Positions 6,877 through 15,217 of a stretch of DNA of 39,878 nucleotides are shown here, in pieces. Under the pieces are notes generated by a model that saw only the letters and a list, made by a program, of their open reading frames with translations, was not told the origin of the DNA and did not search any database. The position numbers and the translations under genes were made by a program. Source of the DNA: Thiotrichales bacterium (GTDB taxonomy: Bacteria > Pseudomonadota > Gammaproteobacteria > JAABTG01); the NCBI GenBank assembly GCA_011389995.1, contig JAABTG010000032.1, forward strand, positions 1-39,878, written 5' to 3'. Every line of letters begins with the position of its first letter. Positions within the stretch are counted from its first letter, which is position 1.

Positions 6877-8082
6877 CTAGCGTCGCGCCAGGGCCTGGAC
6901 GGGGTCCAGGCGCGCGGCCTTGCGCGCGGGCAGCACTCCGAAGCCGATGCCGGTGGCCAGGGCGACCCCGGTGGCCGCGCCGAGGGCCCATGGCGGCGGC
7001 GAGGCGGAGAGGATGGGATACAGGGTGCGCAGGGCCACCACCGCACCATAGCCCACGACGAGGCCGATGGCCGCTCCCATCAGGGACAGCAGTACCGCCT
7101 CGGTAAGGAACAGGCGCTGGATATGGGCGGGGGAGGCGCCCAGGGCCTTGAGCAGGCCGATCTCCGCCGTGCGCTGGGACACCGCCACCAGCATCACGTT
7201 CATCACCAGGATGCCGGCCACCACCAGGCTGATGGCGGCCACCCCGCCCACCATGTAGGTGAGCACGCTGAGGATGTCGTCGAAGGTGGAGACCACGGCA
7301 TCCTGGGTAATGACCGTGATATCGTCTTCGCCTTCGTGGCGCTCCCGAATGATGCGGCGCACGGCATCACTGGCACCCTTCACATCCTCTCGGGAGCGGG
7401 CCTCCACGAGGATGCGGAACAGGGATGAGGTATCGAACAGCTGCTGGGCCGAGGCCACCGGAATCAACACCAACTCTGCAATGTCGAGGCCGATGGAATA
7501 ACCCTCGGAACGCAGTACCCCGATCACCCGGAAACGGCGGTCCCCCAGGCGCAGCCAGCCCCCCAGGGCACGTTCGCCGGCGGCGAACAGCTCCTGTCTG
7601 ATGCCCTCGCCGATGAGGGCCACGGGATGGGCCTCCCGGGCCGCAGCGGGCAGGTTGCGACCCTGGGTCAGACCGAGCCGGCGTACGGCCAGAAACTCCG
7701 CCGTGGTGCCGATCACCGTCACCTCTCGTTCCCGCCGGCCATGGGAGGCCGGTGCGGAACCCACATTGAGGGGCGCCACCCGCCGGATGGCGGGATGGCG
7801 CTCCAGGGCCAGGGCGTCCTCGAGGGTGAGATCCCGGGGGGTCTCCCCCAGCAGGGGCGGGTGGCCGCCGGTGGTCTCGTTGCGCCCGGGCAGGACCATC
7901 ACCAGATGGGTGCCGAGGGCCGTGAACTCCCCCACAACGAAACGCCGGGCGCCCTCGCCCAGGGCGGTGAGGAACACCACCGCCGCCACGCCGATGGCCA
8001 TGGCCAGCAGCATCAGCCCGCTACGCAGCCGGTGCCCCGTCAGGGCCTGCCACGCCAGGTGAATCTGGTCGTAAAGGGTCAT
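6877..8082 (-). CDS. MacB-like ABC transporter permease (first of two)
   Basis: A 401-residue FtsX-type permease, related to its neighbour and plausibly its heterodimer partner. It shows the N-terminal helix (LLAMAIGVAAVVFLTALGEG), the periplasmic domain with WLRLGDRRFRVIGVL, and three C-terminal helices. The coupling segment VSQRTAEIGLLKALGASPAHI is close to that of the second permease. The ATG at 8082 overlaps the TGA of the ATPase gene by four bases (ATGA), so the two are translationally coupled. Confidence 0.86.
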   Translation of the reverse strand: MTLYDQIHLAWQALTGHRLRSGLMLLAMAIGVAAVVFLTALGEGARRFVVGEFTALGTHLVMVLPGRNETTGGHPPLLGETPRDLTLEDALALERHPAIRRVAPLNVGSAPASHGRREREVTVIGTTAEFLAVRRLGLTQGRNLPAAAREAHPVALIGEGIRQELFAAGERALGGWLRLGDRRFRVIGVLRSEGYSIGLDIAELVLIPVASAQQLFDTSSLFRILVEARSREDVKGASDAVRRIIRERHEGEDDITVITQDAVVSTFDDILSVLTYMVGGVAAISLVVAGILVMNVMLVAVSQRTAEIGLLKALGASPAHIQRLFLTEAVLLSLMGAAIGLVVGYGAVVALRTLYPILSASPPPWALGAATGVALATGIGFGVLPARKAARLDPVQALARR

Positions 8083-8777
8083 GGCGTGGATTCGGGCCCG
8101 GTGGAGAGACGCTCATCGGATTCCACGCGACCGTCCAGCAGCTTGACCATGCGTCGGGCGCGCCCTCCCAGGCTGGCGTCATGGGTCACCAGGATGAGGG
8201 TCAGACCGTCGCCGTTGAGGGTCTCCAGTAACGCCATCACCTCCATGCCGGAGGCGGTATCCAGATTCCCCGTCGGTTCATCCGCCAGCAGCACCGCCGG
8301 ACCCATGATGGTGGCGCGGGCCACCGCCACACGCTGACGCTGCCCGCCGGACAGCTGTTCGGGGCGATGGCCCGCCCGGTCCGTGAGCCCCACCGCCTCC
8401 AGGGCGGCGGTGGTGCGCCGGCGACGCTGCTCCGCGGGGATCCCCGCGAGCACCATGGGCAGCTCCACGTTGGCGGCGGCGCTGAGGCGGGGCACCAGGT
8501 GAAAGGACTGAAAAACGAAGCCGATATGGCGGCGCCTGAAGCCGGCCAGCCGCACCTCGTCCATGGTGGTGGTGTCCTCCCCGTCCAGCAGATAGCGGCC
8601 GTCATCCGGACGATCCAACAGGCCGATGACGTTCAACAGGGTGGACTTGCCGGACCCCGATGGTCCCATGACGGCGACGTATTCGCCGGCGGTGATGTGC
8701 AGGGAGACCCGATCCAGGGCGTGGACGGTGTTGTCGCCGATGACGAAGTGGCGACTGATGTCCTGCAGGCGGATCAC
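8079..8777 (-). CDS. MacB/LolD-type ABC transporter ATPase
   Basis: The GTG at 8777 gives 232 residues, the normal size for the free ATPase of this class. Walker A is GPSGSGKST (38-46), Q-loop VFQSF is near 88-92, the signature is LSGGQ (142-146), and Walker B with the catalytic glutamate is LLADEPTG (163-170). The switch histidine is in LVTHD. The signature plus the D-loop NLDT are fully intact. The start GTG overlaps the TGA of the adaptor gene (GTGA) and its own stop overlaps the next ATG, so three genes are coupled. An open frame continues upstream of the GTG but is an artefact of high GC over the adaptor gene. Confidence 0.9.
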   Translation of the reverse strand: MIRLQDISRHFVIGDNTVHALDRVSLHITAGEYVAVMGPSGSGKSTLLNVIGLLDRPDDGRYLLDGEDTTTMDEVRLAGFRRRHIGFVFQSFHLVPRLSAAANVELPMVLAGIPAEQRRRRTTAALEAVGLTDRAGHRPEQLSGGQRQRVAVARATIMGPAVLLADEPTGNLDTASGMEVMALLETLNGDGLTLILVTHDASLGGRARRMVKLLDGRVESDERLSTGPESTP

Positions 8778-9913
8778 GGGCCGGCTTCGGGCGCCACCAG
8801 GGCCCCTTCCTCCACCCCTTCGCGGGCGACGGAGATGACCACCCGTTCGCCCTCCCGGAGGCCCGCCACCACCTCGGTATACTCCCAGTTGCTGATCCCC
8901 GGCTCGAAGGTCCGGGACTCGAGGCGGCTGCTGGCGGGATCCACCACCAGCACCCTGTTGCCCTCCAGCACCGCCTCGGTGGGGATGCGCAATACGGAGT
9001 CGTGGGCCGCCAGTTCGATCACCACATCGGCGCTGTAACCCACCAGCAGGCCGCTGCTGTCCTCGGGAGCGGTGAAGTCCACCTCCACCTCCACCGTGCG
9101 GGCCTGCTTCTCGCGGGCCATCACATAGGGCGCGATGCGCCGCACCGTGCCGTTGCATATGCGGTCCGTGAAGGCATCCAGGGAGATGCATGCGGGCAGG
9201 CCGGTACGCACGCCGGGGGCATCCACCTCGTCCAGGGGTGCACTGACCCGCAGACAGCTGTCGTCGATGAGATCCACGGCGGGAAGGGTCGGGATGCCGG
9301 GGGGCGAGGGGGTGATGTACTCTCCGAGCTCGCCATTCACCTCGGCCACCACCCCTCCGAAGGGGGCGTGGAGCCGGGTCTGGGCGAGGGCCGCCCGGGC
9401 CCCGTCCACCCGGGAACGGGCCACGGAGACCGCCGCCCGGGCGCCCCGGCAGGCGGCCGCCGCCGCCCTGGACTCGGTCTGGGCGCGGTCCAGCTGCTCC
9501 TCTGAGACCGCGTTCTCCGTGCGCAGGCGGGCCAGCCGGTCCGCCTCGCGGCGGGCATTCTGGGCCCGCAGGCAAGACTCCTCTTCCTTGGCCGACGCCG
9601 CCAGCACCTCGGCCTCGGCGAGAGCCAGGCGGGCCTTGACGTCCTCGTTCCAGACCTCCAGCAGCAACTCGCCCGTCTCCACCCGCTGCCCCTCGGTGAC
9701 CGGCAGGCGGGCGATCTGGCCGGCCACGGCGGGCGCCAGGTAGGAACGCCGGCAGGCCTCCACCGTGCCGGCGCGGGTGTTCACCACCGTGTCCGCCACC
9801 CGTCCCGGGCTCACCTCGGCCACCCGTACGGGTATGGGCTCGGGCCGTGTGGACCACCACACGGCCGCCGCCACGGCCACCGCCAGCACCACCAGTATCC
9901 CCAGGGCGCGCAT
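8774..9913 (-). CDS. Periplasmic adaptor (HlyD/MacA-like) of the ABC exporter
   Basis: A 379-residue membrane-fusion protein. The N-terminus is a single anchor helix (MRALGILVVLAVAVAAAVWW). The biotinyl-lipoyl half-motif is VAGQIARLPVTEGQRVETGELL, and a long alpha-hairpin (about 90-180, rich in Ala, Glu and Arg) follows. The second lipoyl half is LHAPFGGVVAEVNGELGEYI, and the beta-barrel and proximal domain lie after 210. Such adaptors link an inner-membrane exporter to an outer-membrane channel. None of the genes here encodes a TolC partner. The mature part carries six cysteines (for example EACRR, EESCL, AACRG, DRICNG), which is unusual and may give disulfides. Confidence 0.88.
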   Translation of the reverse strand: MRALGILVVLAVAVAAAVWWSTRPEPIPVRVAEVSPGRVADTVVNTRAGTVEACRRSYLAPAVAGQIARLPVTEGQRVETGELLLEVWNEDVKARLALAEAEVLAASAKEEESCLRAQNARREADRLARLRTENAVSEEQLDRAQTESRAAAAACRGARAAVSVARSRVDGARAALAQTRLHAPFGGVVAEVNGELGEYITPSPPGIPTLPAVDLIDDSCLRVSAPLDEVDAPGVRTGLPACISLDAFTDRICNGTVRRIAPYVMAREKQARTVEVEVDFTAPEDSSGLLVGYSADVVIELAAHDSVLRIPTEAVLEGNRVLVVDPASSRLESRTFEPGISNWEYTEVVAGLREGERVVISVAREGVEEGALVAPEAGP

Positions 9914-9965
9914 GATCCTCAGCCCGCCTGCCGCCGCCTGCCCATACCCGTGGCGGTGCCGGTCA

Positions 9966-10778
9966 TCAGCGCCCCAGGGCCGCCGGGGTATCGGAGAAGA
10001 TGTCCCGATAAGCGGTGTATACGCTGATGATGATCACGGGCACCAGCACCAGCCAGCCCAGCATCAGGGGCAGGGTGGCGAGGAAGGCCAGTAGCAGGGC
10101 GAGGAGGCCGTAAACCAGGAAGGCGAGGATGTTCTTCAGACACCCCATGAGGCTCATCTTCATGGCCTCGAGGGCGGGCATGCCGTGGAGCACCACCAGG
10201 GGCGGGGCGAGCCAGATGGCGGCCGCGGTGGGAATCAACACCGCCATGATGATGAGTACCCCGAGGATGGCCGCCACGGGAGAGACCGCCGCCGCGGCCC
10301 CGGCGTCGCCCGATACCATGGCACCGAACACACCGGCACTGCCCATGAACAGGAACATGACGCCGAGGCCCACCGCCCAGGCGACGATCTGCAGGGCCAG
10401 ATACAGCGCCCCCAGGGTCAGCAGCCCTCCGGAATGGGTGGAGAACCCCGCGAACAGGTGGCCCACCTGGAAATCCTCCCCCTGTTCCTGGGCTCGCGCC
10501 CCCAGCATCAGCCCGCCGGAGAACACCGGTCCGAGAAACATCATGGCGATGGCGCCGATGAAGGGGATGAGTTGGACGACAACATAGATCACCAGCAGGA
10601 TGACGGTGGCCGCCAGCCATTGCAGCCAGCCGTCACGAAAGAAGGCAAAGGCCTGCAGCAGCCATCGGGCACCGTCGCCCGCCCCCCGGAGGTGCGGGCC
10701 GGTGATGGCGAAGTCCCCGTCGTTGGCGGGACGATTGAGATCGGCGGAGGGCGGGGCGTAAAGGTTATCGTCGGCCAT
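9966..10778 (-). CDS. BPSS1780-type integral membrane protein
   Basis: A 270-residue protein with a polar N-terminus (about 1-45, including a Tyr-Ala-Pro-Pro turn) followed by about six transmembrane helices: roughly 52-72, 74-94, 120-145, 165-190, 212-232 and 234-252. I recall this pattern, ending in VYTAYRDIF, from the BPSS1780 family, which has no known activity. The 5' end lies directly against an array of heptad repeats. No ordinary Shine-Dalgarno precedes the ATG within 15 bases, though AAGGA occurs three times in the repeats. It sits between the GTPase genes and the export module on the same strand. Confidence 0.75.
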   Translation of the reverse strand: MADDNLYAPPSADLNRPANDGDFAITGPHLRGAGDGARWLLQAFAFFRDGWLQWLAATVILLVIYVVVQLIPFIGAIAMMFLGPVFSGGLMLGARAQEQGEDFQVGHLFAGFSTHSGGLLTLGALYLALQIVAWAVGLGVMFLFMGSAGVFGAMVSGDAGAAAAVSPVAAILGVLIIMAVLIPTAAAIWLAPPLVVLHGMPALEAMKMSLMGCLKNILAFLVYGLLALLLAFLATLPLMLGWLVLVPVIIISVYTAYRDIFSDTPAALGR

Positions 10779-10785
10779 GGTTTTT

Positions 10786-10931
10786 GGTCATTTGTCATTT
10801 GTCATTTGTTGTTTGTCCTTTGTCCTTGGTCCTTTGTTATTTGGCAGTTTACCTGTATGGAAATCGGGGGTCAGGGATCGGGGATCGGGGGGTGAAGGAC
10901 CAAGGACAAATGACCAAGGACAAAGGACAAA
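10786..10931. repeat. Heptad repeat array with a perfect 20-bp inverted repeat
   Basis: Eight consecutive seven-base units of the form KGTCMTT or TGTTRTT run from 10786 to 10841, for example TGTCATT twice and TGTCCTT twice. A second block at 10896-10931 has the complementary units (GGACAAA, GGACCAA). Positions 10812-10831 pair perfectly with 10912-10931 over 20 bp. The loop contains tandem GATCGGGG at 10877-10891. The structure lies in the untranslated gap between the GTPase gene and the BPSS1780-type gene. It may be an intergenic repeat of the genome or an mRNA processing and stability element. Confidence 0.85.
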
Positions 10932-10934
10932 GCT

Positions 10935-12305
10935 TTAACCTGCCTTGATACGGCCGAGGATCTCCTCCCGTGCTCCGGCCAGCAGGGAGTCGCGGTCCAC
11001 GGAGTCGAGGATGTCGCGCACCACCCGCTTGGGCCCGGCACTGCCCCATGACTTGCCCATCTGCAGATACTCCCGCGCCGCCTCGCCCACCACGTAGGTG
11101 GCGTAATAGGCGACTGCGCCCTGGGCCGCCGCGGTGAGGGCCGTGGACAGTCCCAGGGTGCCGATCTTGAGAGCGGATGAGAATACATGGATGGTCCACA
11201 CGGTGCCCATGAGCATGGCCATCTGGGCGAAGATAGTGCGGACCAGCCCCCCGGCCTCGGAGCGGGTGAGGGGCAGGCCGTAGATGCGTGACAGGTGGAC
11301 CACGAGGCTGACGTCCACCGCCATGGCGGCCGCCAGATCCGCCACCGGCACGGGGTTCACCCCCACCAGTACACCCTTGGTGATACAGTAGTTGCGCACC
11401 ACCCGCTGGGCCAGTTCCGCCTTGAGTTCCACCACCCGGCGCGCCAGGTCATCGGACAGGCGGCCTGCGAACAGGGAGGCGTTGAGGGCGATGAGGGACT
11501 TGCCTTCCCGCTCCAGGATCTGCCACAGCCGGTCCGCCAGCTGACGGACGTCCGGTGCGGGCCGGCGCACCATCTCCTGTTCACTGCCATCCCCCGCCAC
11601 CTGGATGTAGACGCGCTCCCCCGGATCGGCGCTGACGCACACGATGTTGCGCTCGGGGATGAGGTCGCGGGTGCGGTTGCGCAGGGATTCCAGAACCACC
11701 TCCCGGTCCTCACTGCGGTAGTGATCGGTCTTGTTGAACACCAGGATGATGGGACGGGAGGCCTTCAGCAGGGTGCGCAGGGCCGCCAGCTCGGTGTCCG
11801 AGATGTCGCCCTCCACCACGAACAGCACCAGGTCCGAACGGCCGGCCACCTCATGGGCCATGCGTTCCCGGGTCTCGCCGTCCACCTCGTTGATGCCGGG
11901 CGTGTCCACCAGGAACACGCCGTCCTTCTCGATCTCCTGCCATGGTGCCATGGCGGTGGTGGTGGTCTCGCCATGGAGGGGGCTGCAGCTGAAGCGGCGT
12001 TCCCCCAGCAGGGCGTTGAGGAGGGCGGACTTGCCCACGCCGACCCGCCCGAACACGGCAATGTGGAGGTGGCCCTGTTCCAGCTTGTCCAGCATCTCCT
12101 GGACCTGTTCCATTTCCCGGGCCAGGCCGGCCCGTACCTGGGGCGGGATGTGGCTGTCCTCCAGCAGGGCGGTGAGGGAGAGGCGGGCGTCGTCCACATG
12201 CCCCTGGCCCCCGTGCTCAGGCGTTGCCGGCCGCCTTGTCGTCCCCCCCGGTCTTTTGAATCGCAACCTTTGCCAGGCGTCGCGCACGGGTTTCCAGTTC
12301 TTCAC
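10935..12305 (-). CDS. DUF697 GTPase, first copy downstream
   Basis: About 456 residues from a GTG at 12305. G1 is GRVGVGKS (86-93), the Thr-rich switch I region is GETTTTAM, G3 is DTPG (134-137), and G4 is NKTD (191-194). The C-terminal third has the DUF697 pattern with helices KGVLVGVNPVPVADLAAAMAVDVSLV and LGLSTALTAAAQGAVAYYATYVVGE, likely inserting in or touching the membrane. The start has GGAGGAA at 12319-12313, but this puts it 89 bases inside the upstream GTPase gene. A GTG at 12197 would avoid the overlap and lose 36 residues. Relatives include Era-like and YcjF-like proteins with unclear roles in envelope stress. Confidence 0.8.
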   Translation of the reverse strand: MKNWKPVRDAWQRLRFKRPGGTTRRPATPEHGGQGHVDDARLSLTALLEDSHIPPQVRAGLAREMEQVQEMLDKLEQGHLHIAVFGRVGVGKSALLNALLGERRFSCSPLHGETTTTAMAPWQEIEKDGVFLVDTPGINEVDGETRERMAHEVAGRSDLVLFVVEGDISDTELAALRTLLKASRPIILVFNKTDHYRSEDREVVLESLRNRTRDLIPERNIVCVSADPGERVYIQVAGDGSEQEMVRRPAPDVRQLADRLWQILEREGKSLIALNASLFAGRLSDDLARRVVELKAELAQRVVRNYCITKGVLVGVNPVPVADLAAAMAVDVSLVVHLSRIYGLPLTRSEAGGLVRTIFAQMAMLMGTVWTIHVFSSALKIGTLGLSTALTAAAQGAVAYYATYVVGEAAREYLQMGKSWGSAGPKRVVRDILDSVDRDSLLAGAREEILGRIKAG

Positions 12306-13722
12306 CAAGCACTTCCTCCAGGGTTCGGCTGACCACTGCCGGTGGCAACGCGCCCCGGGTCTCGAGGGTGCGGGAGATGGCCCGCCCCAGACTGTCGAAC
12401 ATCAGGCCATAGGCTACGGCATGGGTCACGCCCCCCGCCAGTGTGCCGGCGCCGGGAAAGGCCTTGAGGGAGTTGCCGGCGATGGCCAGGGCCACGGGCA
12501 GCGCCTTGCCGGCGCGCCCGGTGGCGTTCTTCAGTACCTGGTCGACATCCACCTCGCGCACCGGTACGTCGTATATCCGGCACAATTCCTTGACCATGCC
12601 GACGCCGAGATAACCCTGGATGATGATGTCCATGCCGGGGCTGACGGCGGCCATGGCCCCCACCACCGCCTTGCGGGTATAGCTGCCCACCACGGCCCCG
12701 GAGGCCTCGTCGCGGTGGCGCTTCACGGTCTGGTCCAGCTTGCGTTTGGCAAGCACGAACACCGCGGCGTCCCGCAGTTCGTCCAGGGCCTCCCCATCGC
12801 CATCGATGCGCTCCTGGAGGGCGTCCCGCAGGGCATCCACGTCGGCGGGCAGGCGGCGCCGGCGGATCTCCTCGCGACCATCGGGATAGACCACCGTCAC
12901 CTCCTGCTCGGAGCCCGCGCTCACCCGCACCACGTCCACCCCCGCGTGGCGCCCCGTGCGCTCGCGGATGCGCGCGCTAACCAGCGCCAGGTCATGGGCG
13001 CTGTAGCGGTCCATCTTGTTCAAGGCCACGATGAGGGGCTTGCCGAAGGCCGCGAGGTTGCGCAGTTCTGCGTACTGGTCGCGGGTGAGGTCGCCGTCGC
13101 AGACATAGATCACCACGTGAGCCCGCAGGGCCTCGTCGGTGGAGAGTTCCGTCAGGGTGCCGTCGGGCTCGTTGACGCCGGGCATGTCCACCAGCACCAG
13201 ACGATCCCCGGCCGCGCTGCGCCAGACATGGCGCTCGATGCGGCGGGTGGTGCCCGAACGGGGGTCCACCTGGGTCGTGGCATCCGGGATCAGGGCCCTC
13301 ACCAGGGCGCTCTTGCCGGTGCTCACCTCGCCGAACAGAGCCACATGGACCTCGCCGGAGGCCCGCCGTTGCTCCAGGGTGGCCATCTCGGCCACCGTGG
13401 CCGTGGCATCCATCCCCCGTTCCTGGGCGCTGGCCAGTTCCTGGCGGAGTTCATCCTCGGTGGGCGGCACGGGGGGAGCGGCGACATCCCGGGGCGGCCG
13501 TCGGGGACGCACCAGACGCCAGATGATGAAGACCCCACCGGCCGCCACCGCCATCAGGGACAGGGCGTAACCGATGACGAAGACCGCGGGTGCCTCCGCC
13601 AGCTTCTGCCACACCGTCAGCGCCATGTCCGTGACGTAGAGCAACACCAGCAGCAGCAGGGCGAGGACCAGGCTGAGGCCGGCGGCCACCAGCAGCCTCA
13701 AGGGGGGAATGTTTCGCGCCAT
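12217..13722 (-). CDS. DUF697 GTPase with two N-terminal membrane helices
   Basis: A 501-residue protein. Helices at about 9-30 and 46-69 anchor it, followed by an Arg/Pro-rich linker (71-90). G1 is GEVSTGKS (131-138), switch I includes SGTTRR, G3 is DMPG (179-182), and G4 is NKMD (235-238). The C-terminal DUF697 region holds GAMAAVSPGMDIIIQGYLGVGMVKELC. The ATG at 13722 gives the first residues MARNIPP, with no strong Shine-Dalgarno. Its G3 has Met in place of Thr, as in some dynamin-like and Era-like proteins. It is followed by a second DUF697 GTPase, so the pair probably works together at the inner membrane. A dynamin-like role is possible but untested. Confidence 0.83.
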   Translation of the reverse strand: MARNIPPLRLLVAAGLSLVLALLLLVLLYVTDMALTVWQKLAEAPAVFVIGYALSLMAVAAGGVFIIWRLVRPRRPPRDVAAPPVPPTEDELRQELASAQERGMDATATVAEMATLEQRRASGEVHVALFGEVSTGKSALVRALIPDATTQVDPRSGTTRRIERHVWRSAAGDRLVLVDMPGVNEPDGTLTELSTDEALRAHVVIYVCDGDLTRDQYAELRNLAAFGKPLIVALNKMDRYSAHDLALVSARIRERTGRHAGVDVVRVSAGSEQEVTVVYPDGREEIRRRRLPADVDALRDALQERIDGDGEALDELRDAAVFVLAKRKLDQTVKRHRDEASGAVVGSYTRKAVVGAMAAVSPGMDIIIQGYLGVGMVKELCRIYDVPVREVDVDQVLKNATGRAGKALPVALAIAGNSLKAFPGAGTLAGGVTHAVAYGLMFDSLGRAISRTLETRGALPPAVVSRTLEEVLGEELETRARRLAKVAIQKTGGDDKAAGNA

Positions 13723-13932
13723 GGCCGGGATGATGTATGAATTGGTAGGGGATGGGCAATTCGCCGCGCCCGGACGGGGATGGCGCCCGGTGCTAGACTT
13801 AATATCAGATGATAGAAGTAAGCAAATGATCAGGAAAGAAATATCTGCATCTGCGCGGGGAGGGCCCAGGGAGCGAGGGGATCCTTCATCCAGGCTCCCG
13901 CCGGGTTGCTGCAGGGAGGGCAGGGCAAAGTC

Positions 13933-15192
13933 ATGACGGAACTCGGCGAGCTCGAGTTGTTGACTCGGTTCGGTCTCGCCCTCGCCATCGGACTGCTGGT
14001 GGGCCTGGAGCGGGGCTGGCATAAGCGGGGCCACGAGTTCGGCGCCGTGGCGGGCACCCGCACCTTCGCCCTTACCGCCCTTTTGGGTGCGCTGGGGGCG
14101 CTGCTGGCCGAGGCCTACGGTGGGCTGGTGCTGGGCATGGTGTTCGCGGTACTGGCCCTGGTGCTGTTCGGGGGCCATCGCATCGAGGCGGCCGAGGACC
14201 GGGACCCCGGCCTCACCACGGTGGTGGCCGGCCTGGTGACGTTCGGCCTGGGCGCGGCCGTGATGCACGGTTACCTGGCGGTGTCGGCGGCCCTGGGGGT
14301 GGTCACCATGGTGCTGTTGGGCACCAAGCCCATGTTCCGGGAGGCGGTGGCGAATCTCGAGCAGCAGGAACTCTACGCCATCTTCAAGCTGCTGCTGATC
14401 ACCGTGGTGGTGCTGCCGGTATTACCGAATGAGGGCTACGGACCCTGGGATGCCCTTAACCCCTATGCCATATGGTGGATGGTGGTGCTCATCGGCGGCA
14501 TCTCCTTCGTGGGTTACTTCGCTGTCAAGCTCGTGGGCCCACGACGGGGTCTGGGGGCCACGGCCCTGTTCGGAGGACTCGCCGCTTCCACCGCGGTAAC
14601 CCTGAACTTCTCCCGCATGGGCCGTTCCAGCCCGTCCCTGCAGCCGGTATTGTCGGCTGGGATCCTGTTGGCATCCGGCACCATGTTTCCCCGTGTGCTG
14701 CTGCTGGCCTGGCTGCTTCATCCGCCCATGGGGGTCGCCCTGGTGCCGGCGATGGCGGTGATGGGCGGGGTGACCTACGGTGGCGCGCTGTGGCTGTGGC
14801 GCCGCAGCGGCGGCGATGCCCAGGAAGAGGCCGAGGGGCTGAAGAACCCCTTCGATCTGCGCACTGCCCTGCAGTTCGGGGTGCTGTTGGTGATCATCCT
14901 GCTGTTCGCCCACGGCCTGCGGGAATGGCTGGGAGACGCGGGCCTCTACGTGCTGGCGGCGATATCGGGTTTGAATGACGTGGACGCCATCAATCTCTCC
15001 ACCGCCACCATGAGCAGTGACGGAGACGTGACGAGCGCCGTCGCGGCCACTACCGTCACCATCGCCGCCATCACCAATACCCTGGTCAAGGCCGGCATGG
15101 CGGGCGCCATCGGCGGCATGGCCATGGGGCGTTATGTGGGCGGCGTGCTGGTGCTGGCGGCGCTGGCGGGAGGCACTATGGTCTTCCTGTGA
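13933..15192 (+). CDS. MgtC/SapB family membrane protein with DUF4010
   Basis: A 419-residue integral membrane protein with 11 or 12 helices. The N-terminal MgtC-like part has GLLVGLERGW (about 19-28) and the AGTRTFALTALLGALGAL helix. The C-terminal half is DUF4010, with GLNDVDAINLSTATMS and a small-residue helix (AAITNTLVKAGMAGAIGG). Some MgtC proteins act in magnesium-limited growth, but this long bacterial group has no assigned substrate. The ATG at 13933 follows a GGGAGGGCAGGG purine tract. It diverges from the GTPase genes across about 210 bases and converges on oxyR. Confidence 0.82.
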   Translation: MTELGELELLTRFGLALAIGLLVGLERGWHKRGHEFGAVAGTRTFALTALLGALGALLAEAYGGLVLGMVFAVLALVLFGGHRIEAAEDRDPGLTTVVAGLVTFGLGAAVMHGYLAVSAALGVVTMVLLGTKPMFREAVANLEQQELYAIFKLLLITVVVLPVLPNEGYGPWDALNPYAIWWMVVLIGGISFVGYFAVKLVGPRRGLGATALFGGLAASTAVTLNFSRMGRSSPSLQPVLSAGILLASGTMFPRVLLLAWLLHPPMGVALVPAMAVMGGVTYGGALWLWRRSGGDAQEEAEGLKNPFDLRTALQFGVLLVIILLFAHGLREWLGDAGLYVLAAISGLNDVDAINLSTATMSSDGDVTSAVAATTVTIAAITNTLVKAGMAGAIGGMAMGRYVGGVLVLAALAGGTMVFL

Positions 15193-15200
15193 CCGCTCCT

Positions 15201-15217
15201 GGGGGCTTCAGGCCCCC
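15201..15217. terminator. Possible bidirectional hairpin between MgtC-like gene and oxyR
   Basis: GGGGGC (15201-15206) pairs with GCCCCC (15212-15217) around a five-base loop. It overlaps the oxyR stop codon at 15208-15210. No run of T follows on either side, so intrinsic termination is uncertain. Confidence 0.35.

Noticed and set aside
8079..9860. A 593-codon frame that would fuse the ATPase to a long N-terminal extension
   Set aside because: The extension is a Gly/Arg-rich shadow of the adaptor gene, and the ATPase is complete from the GTG at 8777.
11295..13740. Long plus-strand frames (345 and 669 codons) opposite the GTPase genes
   Set aside because: They are rich in His, Gly, Arg and Ala, have no motifs, and lie opposite genes with intact GTPase motifs.
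13723..14268. N-terminal extension of the membrane-anchored GTPase beyond 13722
   Set aside because: The extension lies in the divergent promoter region and would precede a clear N-terminal membrane anchor (MARNIPPLRLLVAAGL).
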